From Tagaea sp965279565 (lineage in GTDB: Bacteria; Pseudomonadota; Alphaproteobacteria; CACIAM-22H2): 64,000 nt of DNA. Shown here piece by piece: positions 44,428-52,729 of this stretch. Every line of letters begins with the position of its first letter. Position 1 is the first letter of the stretch. The stretch is taken from assembly GCA_965279565.1 (NCBI GenBank), contig OZ257249.1, positions 4,029,114-4,093,113 on the forward strand. The letters are read 5' to 3'. The notes under the pieces were generated by a model. It had not been told where the DNA came from, did no database searches, and was given only the letters and a program-made list of their open reading frames with translations. Position numbers and translations under genes: made by a program.

Positions 44428-45656
44428 TGCTGATCAACCTCGAACGTGCACGCCGCCTGATCGGCGAGGCGGGTCTCGACGGCGTGATCCTCGCCACGCC
44501 GACCAACGTCGCCTACGCCTCCGGCTTCGCGTCCGAATACCTGCTCGGGCGCTTCGAGGACTGGTCGGCGGCAGTGATCCTGCCTGCGCGGGACGATGCC
44601 GAACCTGTGCTGGTGATCCAGGAATTCGACCTGCCCACGCTGGCCGAGCGGCAGAGTTGGATCAAGGCCGTGCAGATGTTCGGCAATCCGTGGAGTTCGG
44701 TCGGCGCCTATATGGGCGAGACGCTGGAGCGCAATCTCACCAACGACCTGCGCCGCAATCTCGCCGCCAAGCGTGCGGAACTGCGGCCTACCCAGAAAAC
44801 GTCGTTCCTCGACGCGGTGGTCGCTGCCGTTTCGAGCGCCGGCCTTGCGGGCGGGCGCGTCGGCTGCGACGACGTACGCCTCGCCCAGCGCCTTGCCGCG
44901 CGCAATATCGGCGGGAATGCGCCGATAGCCGACGTTCTGCAGCTGATGCGCCGCATCCGCATCGTCAAGACGGGTCCCGAGATCGCGCTGATGACGAAGG
45001 GAGCGGAGATCAATGCACAGGCTCTGGAAGCCGTCATCGCCAACGCAAAACCGGGCGTGGCGGAAGACGACCTGATCCGCGTCTATCGCCGCGTCCTGGT
45101 CGATCATGACGCCTGCTTCCTTGGCGAGCGCGGCATGATGTTCGGCGCCGGCGACGCGTCGGCAATGAGCCTGCCGGCGAGCCACGAGCGCCATCTGAGC
45201 GCCGGCGACGCCGTGGTGCTCGATTGCCTGGGTACCTATGGGGGCTACCACATGGATCTCGCGCGCACCGGTGTTGTCGGCGAACCGACCGAGGCGCACA
45301 AGCTGCGCTATCGGGCCGTCGTCACCGCCCTGGAAGCGGTGGAAGCAGCGATCAAGCCGGGCATCCATACCGAAGATATCCGCCGCCTGACGCGCGACAC
45401 GATCGCGGGCTTCGGCCTGCGCCGCGAGCTGGTGTCCGTCACCACGCACGGCATCGGCCTCGAAGTGTTCGAATTCCCCGAGGAGGACAGCCTGATCAAG
45501 GGCTATCCGCTCGAAGAAGGCATGATCGTCAATACCGAAATCTTCTATCGCGATCCCGATCTCGGCAGCTTCCATCTCGAGGACAGTGTAGAGGTGGAAG
45601 CGGCCGGCTGCCGCCTGCTGCGGCCCGTCGATCGCGATCTTGTCGTGATCGCGTGA
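44427..45656 (+). CDS. M24-family metallohydrolase (creatinase/aminopeptidase-P fold)
   Basis: A 409-residue pita-bread fold protein. The N-terminal creatinase domain starts LINLERARRLIGEAGLDGVI. The C-terminal domain carries the M24 metal ligands: Asp in VVLDCLGTYGG, Asp in YHMDLARTG, His in TTHGIGLEVFE, Glu in IVNTEIFYRD and Glu near EDSVEVEAAG. So it is probably an active dimetal hydrolase: either Xaa-Pro peptidase or a creatinase-like amidino/ectoine-derivative hydrolase. In a catabolic operon the second is more likely. Confidence 0.85.
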   Translation: MLINLERARRLIGEAGLDGVILATPTNVAYASGFASEYLLGRFEDWSAAVILPARDDAEPVLVIQEFDLPTLAERQSWIKAVQMFGNPWSSVGAYMGETLERNLTNDLRRNLAAKRAELRPTQKTSFLDAVVAAVSSAGLAGGRVGCDDVRLAQRLAARNIGGNAPIADVLQLMRRIRIVKTGPEIALMTKGAEINAQALEAVIANAKPGVAEDDLIRVYRRVLVDHDACFLGERGMMFGAGDASAMSLPASHERHLSAGDAVVLDCLGTYGGYHMDLARTGVVGEPTEAHKLRYRAVVTALEAVEAAIKPGIHTEDIRRLTRDTIAGFGLRRELVSVTTHGIGLEVFEFPEEDSLIKGYPLEEGMIVNTEIFYRDPDLGSFHLEDSVEVEAAGCRLLRPVDRDLVVIA

Positions 45657-46393
45657 CCGCCCCGCTGGTCGATCTGCGCGGTCTTCGCCTCCTCGTCGTG
45701 GGCGGCGGATCGGGCATCGGCCAGGCTTGCGTCAACCTTGCGAAGGCGGCCGGTGCGCGCGTCGCCGCGACGACGATGCCGGATGCGGGCGAAGCGGTTT
45801 CCGAAGCGGAGTTCGCGCGCGACTGCGACGTGCGCGACGACGTGCAGGTCGATGCCGTGGTACGCGATGCGGCCGGAACGCTTGGCGGGATCGACGCCGC
45901 AATCGTCACGGCCGGCATCTTCGAGCTTCGCGGCATCGGCGAGACCGGGCCCGAGGATTGGGAGCGCGTGATGTCGATCAATCTGGGCGGCGCCTATCGC
46001 GTCGCGCGCGCCGTCGCACCGGTCTTCCAGGCGCAGCGCGGCGGCTCGCTCGTCCTGTTCTCCAGCCAGATCGGGCAGATCGGCCATCGCCGCGCGACCG
46101 CCTACGCCGCTTCCAAGGGCGGCGTGAACGCACTCGCCAGGACCCTTGCGCTGGAATTCGCCCCATTCGGTGCGCGCGCCAATGCCGTGGCGCCTGGCCC
46201 GATCGAAACGCCGATGACGGCGATCGCCCGCGCGGATCCCGCGCGCGCCGCCGGCCTCGTCGACAGCATTCCGCTGGGCCGGCTGGGCCAGGCGGACGAG
46301 ATCGCGCGCACGGCCCTGTTCCTGGCCTCGCCCGCCGCATCGTTCATCACCGGCCATATCCTGGTCGCCGACGGAGGAGTCACCGCCGCATGA
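45653..46393 (+). CDS. Short-chain dehydrogenase/reductase
   Basis: A 246-residue SDR with cofactor motif VVGGGSGIGQACV (Gly pattern with a V in place of the usual T), TAGIFE for NNAG, active-site YAASKGGVNAL and the NAVAPGPIETPMT segment. It starts with GTG overlapping the M24 stop and ends in an ATGA overlap. Likely oxidises an alcohol intermediate of the operon's pathway. Confidence 0.9.
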   Translation: MTAPLVDLRGLRLLVVGGGSGIGQACVNLAKAAGARVAATTMPDAGEAVSEAEFARDCDVRDDVQVDAVVRDAAGTLGGIDAAIVTAGIFELRGIGETGPEDWERVMSINLGGAYRVARAVAPVFQAQRGGSLVLFSSQIGQIGHRRATAYAASKGGVNALARTLALEFAPFGARANAVAPGPIETPMTAIARADPARAAGLVDSIPLGRLGQADEIARTALFLASPAASFITGHILVADGGVTAA

Positions 46394-46914
46394 CGAACCC
46401 GCCCCCCCGCATCGACCCGTTCTACGTCCAGATCGACGATCACCTGGACGAGATGCAGGCGCGCCTGAAGCAGGCGCTGGAGTTCACCGACGACGAATTC
46501 GAGCGCCTGTCGCCGGAAGCGCGCAACCTTTTCGCGGCGCGCCGGCATCTCGGCCATCGCTGGCTCGACGATTACGAAGTCGTCGTCGAGATCACGAGCA
46601 ACGGCGGCGGCTGCACCTGCGGCGTGAAGGCCGGGCAGAAGATCGTGTTCGACATGCGCCACAAGGTGATCCCGGCACTGACCGACGCACCGGTCTGCGT
46701 GCATCTGATCTCGCCCATTCTGTCGATCTTCTACATGACGTTCGATCGCGCGGCGGAAGGGCTGAACCCGATGACCTGCGTCTGGCGCTATCACGAATGC
46801 CCGCATACGGGACCGGACCAGGGCGCTTCCAAGGCGCGCTGCCAAGTGCACCTGCGCCGCGCCGACAATCACGAGCCCGTGACCGACCGCATCCTGCCGA
46901 AGGCCGCGTCATGA
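46390..46914 (+). CDS. TIGR04076-like protein, long copy
   Basis: A 174-residue protein. Its core (EVVVEITSNGGGCTCGVKAG then KVIPALTDAPVCVHLISPI and a terminal CQVHLRRAD strand) resembles the small TIGR04076 family, which has conserved Cys residues and no known function. An N-terminal helical extension (QIDDHLDEMQARLKQAL) of about 60 residues is additional. At least six Cys residues suggest metal or Fe-S binding. A second copy follows immediately. Confidence 0.65.
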   Translation: MTNPPPRIDPFYVQIDDHLDEMQARLKQALEFTDDEFERLSPEARNLFAARRHLGHRWLDDYEVVVEITSNGGGCTCGVKAGQKIVFDMRHKVIPALTDAPVCVHLISPILSIFYMTFDRAAEGLNPMTCVWRYHECPHTGPDQGASKARCQVHLRRADNHEPVTDRILPKAAS

Positions 46915-47249
46915 ACAGCGAGAACCTGGAGATCGTGGCGGAAGTGACCGGCGCGCATCACTGCGCGAACTTCGTCCGCGCCGGCGAAACCTTCGTCTTT
47001 TCGATGAACGGATTGCTCGACACGTCCGCATCGACCGCACCCTTGTGCCTCGGGATCATCGCCAAGCTGCAGCCCGCCCTGCTGCTGGCGCAGGATCGGC
47101 TGGAAGCGGGGCTGCATCCGATCAGTCCGCGCTTCAACACGTTCGACTGCTTCGACACCGGCATCGACCACGGCGGGACGGGCAAGGTTTTCGTCAAGCT
47201 GCGCGTGCGCGACAAGACGACCGGCAAGTTCGTGGAACCGACGCCGTGA
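46911..47249 (+). CDS. TIGR04076-like protein, short copy
   Basis: A 112-residue paralogue of the preceding protein without the N-terminal extension: LEIVAEVTGAHHCANFVRAG aligns with VVVEITSNGGGCTCGVKAG, APLCLGIIAKLQPALLLAQD with APVCVHLISPILSIFYMTFD, and KVFVKLRVRD with CQVHLRRAD. It keeps three Cys. The ATGA overlap upstream and GTGA overlap downstream suggest strict co-expression; the two proteins may form a heterodimer. Function unknown. Confidence 0.65.
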   Translation: MNSENLEIVAEVTGAHHCANFVRAGETFVFSMNGLLDTSASTAPLCLGIIAKLQPALLLAQDRLEAGLHPISPRFNTFDCFDTGIDHGGTGKVFVKLRVRDKTTGKFVEPTP

Positions 47250-47797
47250 CCGCGAAGAATGTCGCGCGCCTGCGCGTCGAGGACGCCACACCGGAAAATA
47301 CGGCGCCGTTCGGCTGGCTGCTCGGCTCCAACGTGCCAGATCCGGGTGCGCGCCTGCATTTCTACGACGGCGTGCTGCGCAAACCCACGCGCTTCGAATC
47401 CGACGAGCAGACCGAACTGACGGTGGCCACGCTGCGCCGCCGTCCGCTCGCCGTGCGCTGGCTGGAACGGCATTTCAAGCACACGCAGACCTTCATCCCG
47501 CTGTCGGGCAAGCCGTTTATCGTCGTGTTGGGGGCGCCCAACGACAAGCCGATGCCCGACATGGATGCGCTGCGCGCGTTGCGCTTCGACGGTAGTGCCG
47601 GGTTCTGCATGCGCATCGGCTGCTGGCACGAGTTCCCCTTCGTGCTGGCGGACGACACCGACCTGATCGTGATCCTGCGGCGCGAGACGCACAGCAACCT
47701 GCGCGACGTGCGCGGCACCGAGGCCGAGGGCGAGGATCTGGAGAAGCGCGATCTTTGGCAGCGCCTGGACCTGTCGATCGAGCTCGATCTGGATTGA
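47246..47797 (+). CDS. Ureidoglycolate-lyase-like protein (AllA family)
   Basis: A 183-residue cupin-type protein. ENTAPFGWLLG at the N-terminus, RFESDEQTELTVATLRRRPL and VRWLERHFKHTQTFIPLSGKPFIVVL are the AllA signature regions, as is RIGCWHEFPFVL, the later metal/substrate region (AllA usually reads G-x-WH-x-P). AllA releases glyoxylate and urea from ureidoglycolate. No allantoinase or allantoate hydrolase is nearby, so it may act on another ureido or carbamoyl acid. GTG start overlaps the previous stop. Confidence 0.8.
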   Translation: MTAKNVARLRVEDATPENTAPFGWLLGSNVPDPGARLHFYDGVLRKPTRFESDEQTELTVATLRRRPLAVRWLERHFKHTQTFIPLSGKPFIVVLGAPNDKPMPDMDALRALRFDGSAGFCMRIGCWHEFPFVLADDTDLIVILRRETHSNLRDVRGTEAEGEDLEKRDLWQRLDLSIELDLD

Positions 47798-47807
47798 AGC
47801 CCGGAGC

Positions 47808-49427
47808 ATGACAACCGTCTTTCACGAGGCCGATTTCGTCGTCGTCGGCGCCGGGTCGGCGGGATCCCTGCTCGCTGCACGGCTTGCCGCTGGCGGCAGG
47901 TACAGCGTCGCGATCATCGAAGCCGGCCCACCCGGCCATGATCCGCTGTTGTCGGTGCCCCTGCTGACCGGCTGGTTCCTGCGCGGCAATCGCTACACTT
48001 GGGCGTTCGAGACGGAGCCACAGAAGCATCTCGACGGACGGCGTCTCAAATGGCCCCGCGGCAAGCTGGTCGGCGGGTCCGGCGCCATCAACGGCATGGT
48101 GTGGGCACGCGGCCTCGCCTCCGATTACGACCACTGGGCGCAGTCGGGCCTGCGCGACTGGTCGTGGGAAAAGGTCGAGCCCGTCTACCAGGCGCTGGAG
48201 AACGAGCCAAGCAGCGACGGCCGGAAGGCGCTGGGCATCGAACAGCCCGAATGGTGGACGCCGCTCTACGACGCCTATCTTGCGGCTGCCGAAGGTGCCG
48301 GCTACGGCCGCACCGAGGATTTCAATGGCCTTGCACCGATGGGCGCCGGACGTTACCGCTTCAATATCCGCGGCGGAAGGCGTGCCAGTACCGCGCGCGC
48401 CTATCTGCGACCGGCGATGGCGCGAGACACCTTGCGTCTCATTACTGATGCGGAAGTCGTCAGGCTGACCTTCGATGGAACACGCTGCACCGGTGTCGTT
48501 CTGCGTCAGAGTGGCGAGGAACGCCTGGTCAAGGCACGGCGCGAAGTCGCGGTCTGCGCCGGCACCGTCGGCTCGCCGCACCTGCTGCTGCGCTCGGGTA
48601 TCGGCTCGGCGCGCGACCTTTCCGCCCTCGGCGTGCGCGTCGTCGCCGACCGGCCGCAGGTCGGCGAGAATCTGCAGGATCACCTGCTGGTCCGCGTCGA
48701 GCATGCCGCCCTCAAAGCCGGCGGCCTGAACGAGCTTCTGCGCGCCGATCGCGCGGCCTGGGCGCTCCTGCGCGCCCTGGTCGCTGGCAAGGGTCCGGCG
48801 GCGTGCTTCCCCCTGCTGGTCGGCGGCTATTTCCGCTCCGAGCCCGGCCTGCCGGAGCCAGATCTGCAGAGCCACTTCATGCCGGCTTTGACCAGCGCCA
48901 CGATCCGGGTCAATCCGTTCCGCGATCCGCCGGGGGCGCGGCCAGAGAACGGGTTCTTCGCCAATATCTGCCAGATGCGCCCGGAAAGCCGTGGCCGCAT
49001 CTCGCTCGCCAGCGCCGATCCGGTGGCCGCGCCCCGCATCGATCCCAACTATCTTTCGGCCCCGCGCGACAGGCGCGTGCTGGCGGCTGGCGTGCGGATT
49101 CTACGAGGTCTTTTCGCCCAACCCGCCTTCGACAACTGGCGCGGCGCAGAGCTGATGCCGGGGGCGGGCGTGGAGACGGATGCGCAGATCGCATCCTGGA
49201 TCGCGGAAAAGGCGGATACGGTCTTCCACCCCGTGGGTACGTGCCGCATGGGCGCAGACGCGGAATCGGTCGTCGACGAGCGCCTCGCGGTACGCGGCGT
49301 CGCGGGCCTGCGCGTCGTCGACGCGTCGGTCATGCCCGCGATCACCTCGGCCAATACCAACGCACCCACGATCATGATCGCCGAACGCGCCGCGGGATTC
49401 ATCCTGGCGGACGCGATCCCGTCCTGA
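47808..49427 (+). CDS. GMC-family FAD oxidoreductase (choline-dehydrogenase-like)
   Basis: A 539-residue flavoprotein: FAD motif VVGAGSAGSLLAARLAAGG (12-30), GMC signature GKLVGGSGAINGMVWARG near residue 85 and the catalytic His/Asn region FHPVGTCRMG and SANTNAPTIMIAER at the C-terminus. Members oxidise primary or secondary alcohols. It ends the seven-gene operon, 10 nt after the AllA-like gene, with a plausible terminator hairpin at 49439-49466. Confidence 0.93.
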   Translation: MTTVFHEADFVVVGAGSAGSLLAARLAAGGRYSVAIIEAGPPGHDPLLSVPLLTGWFLRGNRYTWAFETEPQKHLDGRRLKWPRGKLVGGSGAINGMVWARGLASDYDHWAQSGLRDWSWEKVEPVYQALENEPSSDGRKALGIEQPEWWTPLYDAYLAAAEGAGYGRTEDFNGLAPMGAGRYRFNIRGGRRASTARAYLRPAMARDTLRLITDAEVVRLTFDGTRCTGVVLRQSGEERLVKARREVAVCAGTVGSPHLLLRSGIGSARDLSALGVRVVADRPQVGENLQDHLLVRVEHAALKAGGLNELLRADRAAWALLRALVAGKGPAACFPLLVGGYFRSEPGLPEPDLQSHFMPALTSATIRVNPFRDPPGARPENGFFANICQMRPESRGRISLASADPVAAPRIDPNYLSAPRDRRVLAAGVRILRGLFAQPAFDNWRGAELMPGAGVETDAQIASWIAEKADTVFHPVGTCRMGADAESVVDERLAVRGVAGLRVVDASVMPAITSANTNAPTIMIAERAAGFILADAIPS

Positions 49428-49438
49428 ACGACTAACGA

Positions 49439-49466
49439 AAAGACCACGGTGACGACTGGGGTCTTT
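49439..49466 (+). terminator. Possible terminator of the GMC operon
   Basis: Arms AAAGACC (49439-49445) and GGTCTTT (49460-49466), followed by GTTTCG, form a 7-bp stem with a 14-nt loop 11 nt after the GMC stop. The A-rich start and T-rich end could work in both directions. The long loop makes this a modest candidate. Confidence 0.4.
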
Positions 49467-49485
49467 GTTTCGTCTGAGACTGCGA

Positions 49486-49525
<40 letters not shown>

Positions 49526-49540
49526 CGATTCCGAGACGAT

Positions 49541-49585
49541 TTTTCCGTCAGCGGCACCCCAAATGACCCCATTTAACCCCAAAGG
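49541..49585 (-). repeat. Tandem TGGGGT repeats next to fragment A (arm-type-like)
   Basis: Read leftward: TTGGGGT, ATGGGGT and TTGGGGT at about 10-11-bp spacing, i.e. helical phase. The same group occurs beside fragment C at 62284-62326. Direct repeats of this kind next to an att core are typical arm-type binding sites of tyrosine integrases. Confidence 0.5.
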
Positions 49586-49827
49586 GAATTTGGTGAGAGA
49601 CGGAAGGCTGGCTGCCTTCGTAGCACGGCCGTCATGCCACCAGAAAAGCGTCCGCCATGTCGAAGTTCTGCCTTGCGAGACCAAGACGAGCTGCATGGCG
49701 GTCCTTGTCGCATAGACAGCGCACCGGAACGCGCAGGCCGTCGCGCAACCGTCCGGCCCTGTCGAGGGCGATTGCCAGGCCTTCGCTGTCCAGAATATCG
49801 TTGTTGCGGCAGAGCGGAGTCGAACCG

Positions 49828-50391
49828 ATGGCCGACACCCAGTACGCGATCTTCGAGACGGTCGCCGGCTTCTGTGCGCTGGCCTGGCGCGGCGACGACG
49901 TCGTCGGCTTCCGCCTGCCGGCGGCAAACGAAGCGGCGGCCGAACGCGAGTTCCGCCGCCGGCTCCCCGGTGCAAAGACGGGAGCGGCCTCGCCGGTGGT
50001 CGCCGGAACGATCGCCGATGCACGGCGCTATTTCGAAGGTGCGCGCGTCGATTTCTCGACCGTCCGGATCGATCTGGGCCAGCAGGATCCTTTCTTCGGA
50101 AAGGTCTACGAAGCGGTCCGCCGGCTCGGCTGGGGCGAGACGACGACCTATGGCGCGATCGCCAAGGCGCTCGGCGCGGGTCCCGAGGGGGCGCGCGACG
50201 TCGGCACGGCGATGGCACGAAACCCGGTTCCGCTGATCGTTCCGTGCCACCGCGTGCTTGCGGCAGGCGGCAGGATCGGCGGATTCACCGCACCTGGCGG
50301 AGCGGACTCCAAGGCGCGGATGCTGGCACTCGAAGGGATCGGCGTGGCGCCAGAGAAGCCGGCGCCGCCGCAAAGATCGTTCGGATTTTAG
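49828..50391 (+). CDS. ogt: Methylated-DNA-[protein]-cysteine S-methyltransferase
   Basis: A 187-residue repair protein that removes O6-alkylguanine lesions. The active-site motif VPCHRVL with C140 and the helix-turn-helix region GKVYEAVRRLGWGETTTYGAIAKALGAGPEGARDVGTAM are complete. The N-terminal half is the shorter Ogt type without Ada's metal domain. The ATG at 49828 follows AGCGGAG; an upstream in-frame extension to 49657 enters the junction sequence. It is flanked on both sides by tRNA-end fragments (A and B), so it may be a mobile cassette. Confidence 0.9.
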   Translation: MADTQYAIFETVAGFCALAWRGDDVVGFRLPAANEAAAEREFRRRLPGAKTGAASPVVAGTIADARRYFEGARVDFSTVRIDLGQQDPFFGKVYEAVRRLGWGETTTYGAIAKALGAGPEGARDVGTAMARNPVPLIVPCHRVLAAGGRIGGFTAPGGADSKARMLALEGIGVAPEKPAPPQRSFGF

Positions 50392-50396
50392 GGAAG

Positions 50397-50435
50397 TGGT
50401 GGGCGCTGTAGGGCTCGAGCCTACGACCCGCTGAT
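50397..50435 (-). repeat. tRNA 3'-end fragment B (att-like)
   Basis: Second copy, 0.9 kb from A and in the same orientation: ATCAGCGGGTCGTAGG, a T-loop variant CTCGAGC, CCTAC, full 7-nt acceptor AGCGCCC and ACCA. It differs from C by one base in the T-loop region. No TGGGGT repeats follow it. It lies 5 nt after the ogt stop and 67 bp before the SDR gene's 3' end. Confidence 0.7.
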
Positions 50436-50501
50436 CAAGGTGGGTCTAAATTCTTTCACGAGGTACCGGGGGATTTCCAGAAAATCGCGCTTCAGTTTCG
50501 G

Positions 50502-51341
50502 TCATTGACTGGCGGTGATGCCGCCATCGACATAGACAATCTGTCCGGTCACGAAGCCGGATGCGGGAGAGGCAAAGAAAATCGCCGGCCCGACGACATC
50601 CTTGGGACTGGCGAGCCGGCCGAGCGGGATTCGCTCGATTAACGCGCGATGAAACTTTGGATTCTGCATGACGTGCCGGATCAGGTCCGTATACACGAAT
50701 GTCGGTGCGATGCCGTTGACCGTGATTCCGTAAGGTGCCAGCTCCATGGCATGCTGCTTCACCAGCATGACCAGACCGCCCTTGGTGGCACAGTAGGCGG
50801 AGTAACCGCGCCCGCGAATTCCGAGCTGGGATCGGACCGACAGCAGGTGAATCTGCCTGCCACCCCGCTCGCCGGCGATCTGGTGTTTTGCCACCGACTG
50901 GGCGATGAACATCGCCGCTTTCAGGTTCGTGCGGTAAACCGCGTCAAATGCCTTCTCGGTGACTTCCGCCAGGCTCTCCTCGATCTGGATGCCGACGCAG
51001 TTTACCAGAATGTCGATATGCCCGAAGCGTCGGGCGACCCGCGCGATCGAGTTGCGAATGTCGGAAATCCGATTGACGTCCATCTTGATGCCGTAGGCGT
51101 CGTGGCCTGCCGCACGAAGCGTTTGCGCAAGTTTCTCCGCCTTCACCCGGTCCCGGCCCGCGATGACGACGGTTGCGCCGCGCATGGCGAGCCCCCAGGC
51201 GATCGCCTCGCCCAGTCCGCCATAACCGCCGGGCAACAGCGCCACGTCTCCCGTCAGATCGAATATCCGGCGAAGCTCGGCCGCGAAGTCGATCGTCGGC
51301 GTGATCCGGCCACGCGCCACCGGCTTTTTCCGGGTCGCCAT
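50502..51341 (-). CDS. Short-chain dehydrogenase/reductase (gluconate-5-dehydrogenase-like)
   Basis: A 279-residue SDR. The cofactor loop reads LLPGGYGGLGEAIAWGL instead of TG-x-x-x-GIG, an unusual variant. The beta-2 end VIAGRDRVKAEKL suggests NADP. Active site YSAYCATKGGLVML (Tyr-x-x-x-Lys) is intact, and IGPAIFFASPASGFVTGQIVYVDGG-type ending is present. An N-terminal extension of about 25 basic residues (MATRKKPVARGRITPT) precedes the fold. It ends the leftward Liv operon, 8 nt after the other SDR. Confidence 0.85.
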   Translation of the reverse strand: MATRKKPVARGRITPTIDFAAELRRIFDLTGDVALLPGGYGGLGEAIAWGLAMRGATVVIAGRDRVKAEKLAQTLRAAGHDAYGIKMDVNRISDIRNSIARVARRFGHIDILVNCVGIQIEESLAEVTEKAFDAVYRTNLKAAMFIAQSVAKHQIAGERGGRQIHLLSVRSQLGIRGRGYSAYCATKGGLVMLVKQHAMELAPYGITVNGIAPTFVYTDLIRHVMQNPKFHRALIERIPLGRLASPKDVVGPAIFFASPASGFVTGQIVYVDGGITASQ

Positions 51342-51349
51342 CGTTTTCC

Positions 51350-52096
51350 TCAGTCGAAGTGCAGTCCGCCGTTCAGGTCCAGTATCTCGCCGGTTATGAA
51401 CCCGCTCAACGGCGAAAGGAAGAACCGGATGCAGTGGGCGAACTCCTCCGGCTCGCAGAAGCGGCCGACGGGGATCTGCCTGAGCAATGCCTGGCGCTGC
51501 GCTTCGTCCAGATGTTCGGTCACCATCGGCGTCCGGACATAGGCCGGCGCCACGCCGTTCACGGTCACGCCGTACGCCGCACTTTCACGCGCGAGCGAGA
51601 AAGTCAGTGCCTGCAGGGCGCCTTTCGACGTCGTGTAGGCCGTTCCGGCAGTCAAGCCGCCCGACTTCATCGCAAGCGAGCAGGTATTGACGATGCGCCC
51701 GCTGCGACGCGCCTTCATTCGAGGCAGAGCGAGCCGTGATAGCCAGAAGGCGCCGTCGAGATTGATCGACATGACGCGGCGCCATTCGGCAGGCGATGTC
51801 TCGGCCGCTTTGTTGTTCGAAAGGATACCGGCGTTGTTCACGAGTACCGCGACAGGCCCGAGTTTTGCCTCGATTCCGGCAAAAGCCGCTTCGACGGCGA
51901 TCGGGTCGGACACGTCGAAAGCATAGCCTCGGGCATTCCCGCCAAGCGACGCCGCAAGCGCATCGACTCTGGCCGCGTCGATATCGGCCATTGCGACGAC
52001 ATAGCCTTCATCGGCAAGCATCCGCGCACACGCGAGCCCCATTGTGCCGGCTGCTCCGGTGATCAGCGCCACCTGCCCGTTCCCGAATCCGCTCAT
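51350..52096 (-). CDS. Short-chain dehydrogenase/reductase
   Basis: A 248-residue classical SDR: ALITGAAGTMGLACARMLAD (the GIG glycine pattern reads GTMG), VLVNNAGILSN, active-site YTTSKGALQAL and C-terminal SGFITGEILDLNGGL. Asp after beta-2 (AMADIDAAR) favours NAD. It overlaps the atypical ATPase gene by 4 nt. Presumably it acts in sequence with the neighbouring SDR on the compound imported by the Liv-type system. Confidence 0.9.
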   Translation of the reverse strand: MSGFGNGQVALITGAAGTMGLACARMLADEGYVVAMADIDAARVDALAASLGGNARGYAFDVSDPIAVEAAFAGIEAKLGPVAVLVNNAGILSNNKAAETSPAEWRRVMSINLDGAFWLSRLALPRMKARRSGRIVNTCSLAMKSGGLTAGTAYTTSKGALQALTFSLARESAAYGVTVNGVAPAYVRTPMVTEHLDEAQRQALLRQIPVGRFCEPEEFAHCIRFFLSPLSGFITGEILDLNGGLHFD

Positions 52097-52728
52097 GCAA
52101 CGGCCTCGGCCTGTCGCGTCATCTCGTTGCCGAGATACTGGCGTGCCCGAGGATCGTCGATCAGCGCGGAGAAATCCCGGAACGACGCAACCGTGCCACC
52201 CGACACGAGAAGGAATCCGGCGCAGATCTCGCGCAGGATCTCGAGATGGTAGCGGGCCGTCGGATGAAGGCAGACGACGACGAGACGGCCTTCGTCGCGC
52301 AGCCTGCGGAAGAAGTCGAGCATGAAGCCGATATAGCCGTCCTGCGTGTTGAACTGCGGCTCGTCGAACAGATGGACGAGCGGATAGTCGGACCCGGCCG
52401 GGTCGAGCATGAAATTCGGCAGGCGCCGCGCGAATCTCCGCACCTGATAGGACTGGTGGTAATGAACCGCCAGCCGGTCGCGTTCGCGGTAGCGGACGCG
52501 GTGGATGTCCCGTCCGGCGACCAGCACCCGCCCGGCGGTCGGCCGGTTGCTGCCGGTCATCATCTCGAACAGCGTCGTCTTGCCCGCCCCGTTCGGGCCG
52601 ACGACACCGACGATCTGGCCTCCCGCTAGCGAAAGATCCGCCGACAAAGAAAATGTCGTCGTCCGCCGGAGAAATCCGCGCGAATAGGTCTTCTCGAGGC
52701 TATCGAGCTTCAGTAGCGGATCGGCCAT
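52093..52728 (-). CDS. Atypical Liv-type ABC ATPase lacking the signature motif
   Basis: A 211-residue protein with good Walker A (GPNGAGKTT, 44-52), Walker-B-like LVHLFDEPQF and an H-loop-like VVVCLHPTARYH. Between Walker A and B, where LSGGQ should be, it reads YQVRRFARRLPNFMLDPAGSDYP in two stretches with no signature. The helical domain is shortened to about 50 residues. An open frame to 52839 overlaps LivF; the ATG at 52728 matches the family start. It is a third ATPase next to complete LivF and LivG genes and may be regulatory or degenerate. Confidence 0.75.
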   Translation of the reverse strand: MADPLLKLDSLEKTYSRGFLRRTTTFSLSADLSLAGGQIVGVVGPNGAGKTTLFEMMTGSNRPTAGRVLVAGRDIHRVRYRERDRLAVHYHQSYQVRRFARRLPNFMLDPAGSDYPLVHLFDEPQFNTQDGYIGFMLDFFRRLRDEGRLVVVCLHPTARYHLEILREICAGFLLVSGGTVASFRDFSALIDDPRARQYLGNEMTRQAEAVA

Positions 52729-52729
52729 A

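Noticed and set aside
49632..49838. 68-codon leftward frame in the A-fragment junction with protein-like composition
   Set aside because: It could be the remnant of a gene cut by integration, but I recognise no family, it overlaps the ogt start and has no ribosome-binding site.
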